Assembly: GCF_012062845.1 (NCBI RefSeq)
Contig: NZ_WWNB01000001.1
Location: 124,001 to 188,000, forward strand
DNA from: Halomonas salinarum
GTDB taxonomy: Bacteria > Pseudomonadota > Gammaproteobacteria > Pseudomonadales > Halomonadaceae
Reading direction: 5' to 3'
Length of the DNA stretch: 64,000 nt
Shown here: piece after piece, positions 62,915 to 64,000 of the stretch
Position numbering within the stretch: position 1 is the first letter of the stretch
Layout of the letters: the number at the start of each line of letters is the position of its first letter
Position numbers and translations under genes: made by a program
The notes under the pieces: generated by a model
What the model was told of the DNA's origin: nothing
Seen by the model: the letters and a program-made list of their open reading frames with translations, nothing else
The model's database searches: none

Positions 62915-63697
62915 ATGCCACGCCCTCTTCTGATTCTCCTGCTGCTGCTCGTCGCCCTGCTGGCGATGGGGGGCCTGTGGCAATGGCTGGCCATGCATGA
63001 CGTCTTGACCGTGGCGCGACTGCAGGCCATCGCCGCAGGCTCGGTGGCCTGGACGCAGTCACCATGGGCGGTCCTGCTGGTTGTGGCGGTCTATGCAGGC
63101 GCCTCTCTGATCATGTTTCCGCTCAGCCTGTTGGTGGCGGTGACCGGGCTTTTATTCGGCCCCTGGTGGGGCTTCGGCTATGCCCTGGCAGGCACACTGG
63201 CCGCCTCGATCCTGACCTACGGGGTGGGACGTCGACTCGGCCGCGAGGCACTGATGCGCTACGGCGGACGACATCTCAAGGGGCTGTCACGCTATCTGGC
63301 GGGCAGAGGCATTCGTACCATGACGGTGGTCAATCTCCTGCCGCTGGCCCCCTTTACACTCACCAACATGATGGCCGGTGCTTTTCACCTGCGCTTTCGT
63401 GATTATCTGATTGGCTCGATTATCGGCATCGTGCCGGGGCTTGTCGGCGTCACCCTGCTAGGCAGTCAGCTGGGGCAACTGGTCACCGCCGACAACAAGG
63501 GAGAACTTGCCATGGCGCTGGGGGGAATCATCTTGGGGGTGCTGGTGCTTGTCGGTCTCAAGCGCTATGCCGCGCGTCGCCAGCAACGATTGCCAGGGCA
63601 GATGGCCAAGCCAGGCGGATCACCATCCTCGAGCGAGCAAGCCTCTGACGAAAGCCCCTCCGCACAACAAGAAAAAGACGACGCAACCAAATCCTGA
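62915..63697 (+). CDS. TVP38/TMEM64 family membrane protein (VTT domain)
   Basis: A 260-residue inner-membrane protein with about six hydrophobic segments. The VTT/SNARE-associated core is AVYAGASLIMFPLSLLVAVTGLLFGPWWGFGYALAGTLAASILTYGVGRRLGR followed by TMTVVNLLPLAPFTLTNMMAGAFHLRFRDYLIGSIIGIVPG, the typical re-entrant motifs. Related DedA/VTT proteins are implicated in lipid scrambling and membrane homeostasis. A Ser/Glu/Asp-rich cytoplasmic tail (about 215-260) is added. AAGGA lies before ATG 62915. Confidence 0.9.
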   Translation: MPRPLLILLLLLVALLAMGGLWQWLAMHDVLTVARLQAIAAGSVAWTQSPWAVLLVVAVYAGASLIMFPLSLLVAVTGLLFGPWWGFGYALAGTLAASILTYGVGRRLGREALMRYGGRHLKGLSRYLAGRGIRTMTVVNLLPLAPFTLTNMMAGAFHLRFRDYLIGSIIGIVPGLVGVTLLGSQLGQLVTADNKGELAMALGGIILGVLVLVGLKRYAARRQQRLPGQMAKPGGSPSSSEQASDESPSAQQEKDDATKS

Positions 63698-63781
63698 GGC
63701 GCTGGCAACAAGGGGGCGATTCGGTGCTGGACACGATGCGTATGCCTCGCCATGCGCCGTGCATTCATCAGGCGTCAGGCG

Positions 63782-64000
63782 TTACTTGGGCGTCACTTCC
63801 TTCGACTCTGGCTCGTCGTCCTCCTGGCTGCGGCCGATCAGCGGCTGCCATTCGGCATGCTCCCACTCCTCCTGAAGAATGGAGCGCAGTATCCGCCCAC
63901 GGTGACAGAGCATGTACCACTCGGCACCCAAGCGGCTGCGCACCCGATCCCAGGTGCCATCATCGGCATGACTGAAGGGGCCACCCACGGCGATCGCGCC
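63782..64000 (-). CDS. C-terminal end of an unrecognised protein (cut by window edge)
   Basis: The last 72 codons of a minus-strand frame are visible, running in from beyond the window and stopping at 63782. The protein end is hydrophilic with many Trp (GTWDRVRSRLGAEWYMLCHR, EEWEHAEWQPLIG) and an acidic tail. I do not recognise a family. A GTG at 63988 could be read as a start, but the frame is open to the window edge, so a longer gene is likely. Confidence 0.5.
   Translation of the reverse strand, partial: GAIAVGGPFSHADDGTWDRVRSRLGAEWYMLCHRGRILRSILQEEWEHAEWQPLIGRSQEDDEPESKEVTPK

Overview
This 64 kb window is a GC-rich (about 60-65% by eye) gammaproteobacterial chromosome segment. Gene content (tandem BCCT betaine transporters, choline-sulfatase, TRAP transporters, a phasin, LctP/glycolate genes, ABC-F, FetAB) suggests a halophilic or halotolerant Halomonadaceae member such as Halomonas; this is inference from gene types, as no rRNA or tRNA gene was seen. 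Nearly all of it is ordinary chromosome with short intergenic gaps. The exception is about 23.9-27.7 kb, which is AT-richer, has a defence-like gene set and carries two decayed genes.

Layout. 0-5.6 kb: end of a TAXI-type TRAP receptor gene, a macro-domain/histone-deacetylase-like pair, a DUF4124 protein and a DctPQM TRAP operon. 5.9-10.1 kb: an EamA exporter, a Tat-exported DUF192 protein and modABC molybdate uptake. 10.2-15.4 kb: an EAL-CBS-GGDEF protein, a YbiT-type ABC-F ATPase and fetAB. 15.5-19.6 kb: a MocR-type regulator divergent from two GNAT genes and paiB, then a phasin with twin TTGCANTGCAA palindromes. 19.7-23.9 kb: a probable periplasmic oxidant-defence locus. It contains a methionine-rich repeat peptide, a b-type cytochrome and a Tat-exported YedY/SUOX-like molybdoenzyme, divergent from a two-component system. 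The response regulator is fused in frame to a histidine kinase that has lost its N-terminus, and the cytochrome gene has an apparent 1-base frameshift. 24.1-27.4 kb: a PD-(D/E)XK nuclease-like protein, a broken SRAP gene, an unrecognised two-gene operon (soluble 334 aa plus four-helix membrane 188 aa protein) and a phage-repressor remnant. 27.7-33.3 kb: livGFHM and a convergent receptor gene, plus a GST. 33.6-40.1 kb: an LctP permease and glcDEFG glycolate oxidation. 40.1-51 kb: an osmolyte module with choline-sulfatase and its LysR regulator, a SulP transporter, two tandem BCCT carriers, a second LysR regulator, and a TmpA/TmpB-like oxygenase pair that could convert trimethylaminoethylphosphonate to glycine betaine. 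51-53 kb: small genes. 53-60 kb: a ureide/glyoxylate cluster (glxR, hyi, gcl, allE, puuE). 60.2-64 kb: a GNAT-nitrilase fusion, mtfA, a VTT-domain membrane protein and the end of an unknown gene.

The genes connect in several ways. modABC supplies molybdate, which the SUOX-like enzyme needs. Glycolate oxidase makes glyoxylate, and Gcl, Hyi and GlxR consume it; the glc and gcl promoters share an IclR-type palindrome TGGAAANNNTTTCCA. A second palindrome, TTGTATACAA, recurs four times, only in the gcl-puuE region. The permease and glcD promoters share TGGTNNNACCA. The choline-sulfate, betaine and phosphonate genes together look like a glycine-betaine acquisition and synthesis module. The least described candidates are the Met-rich peptide/molybdoenzyme locus with its fused regulator and the unknown two-gene membrane operon.
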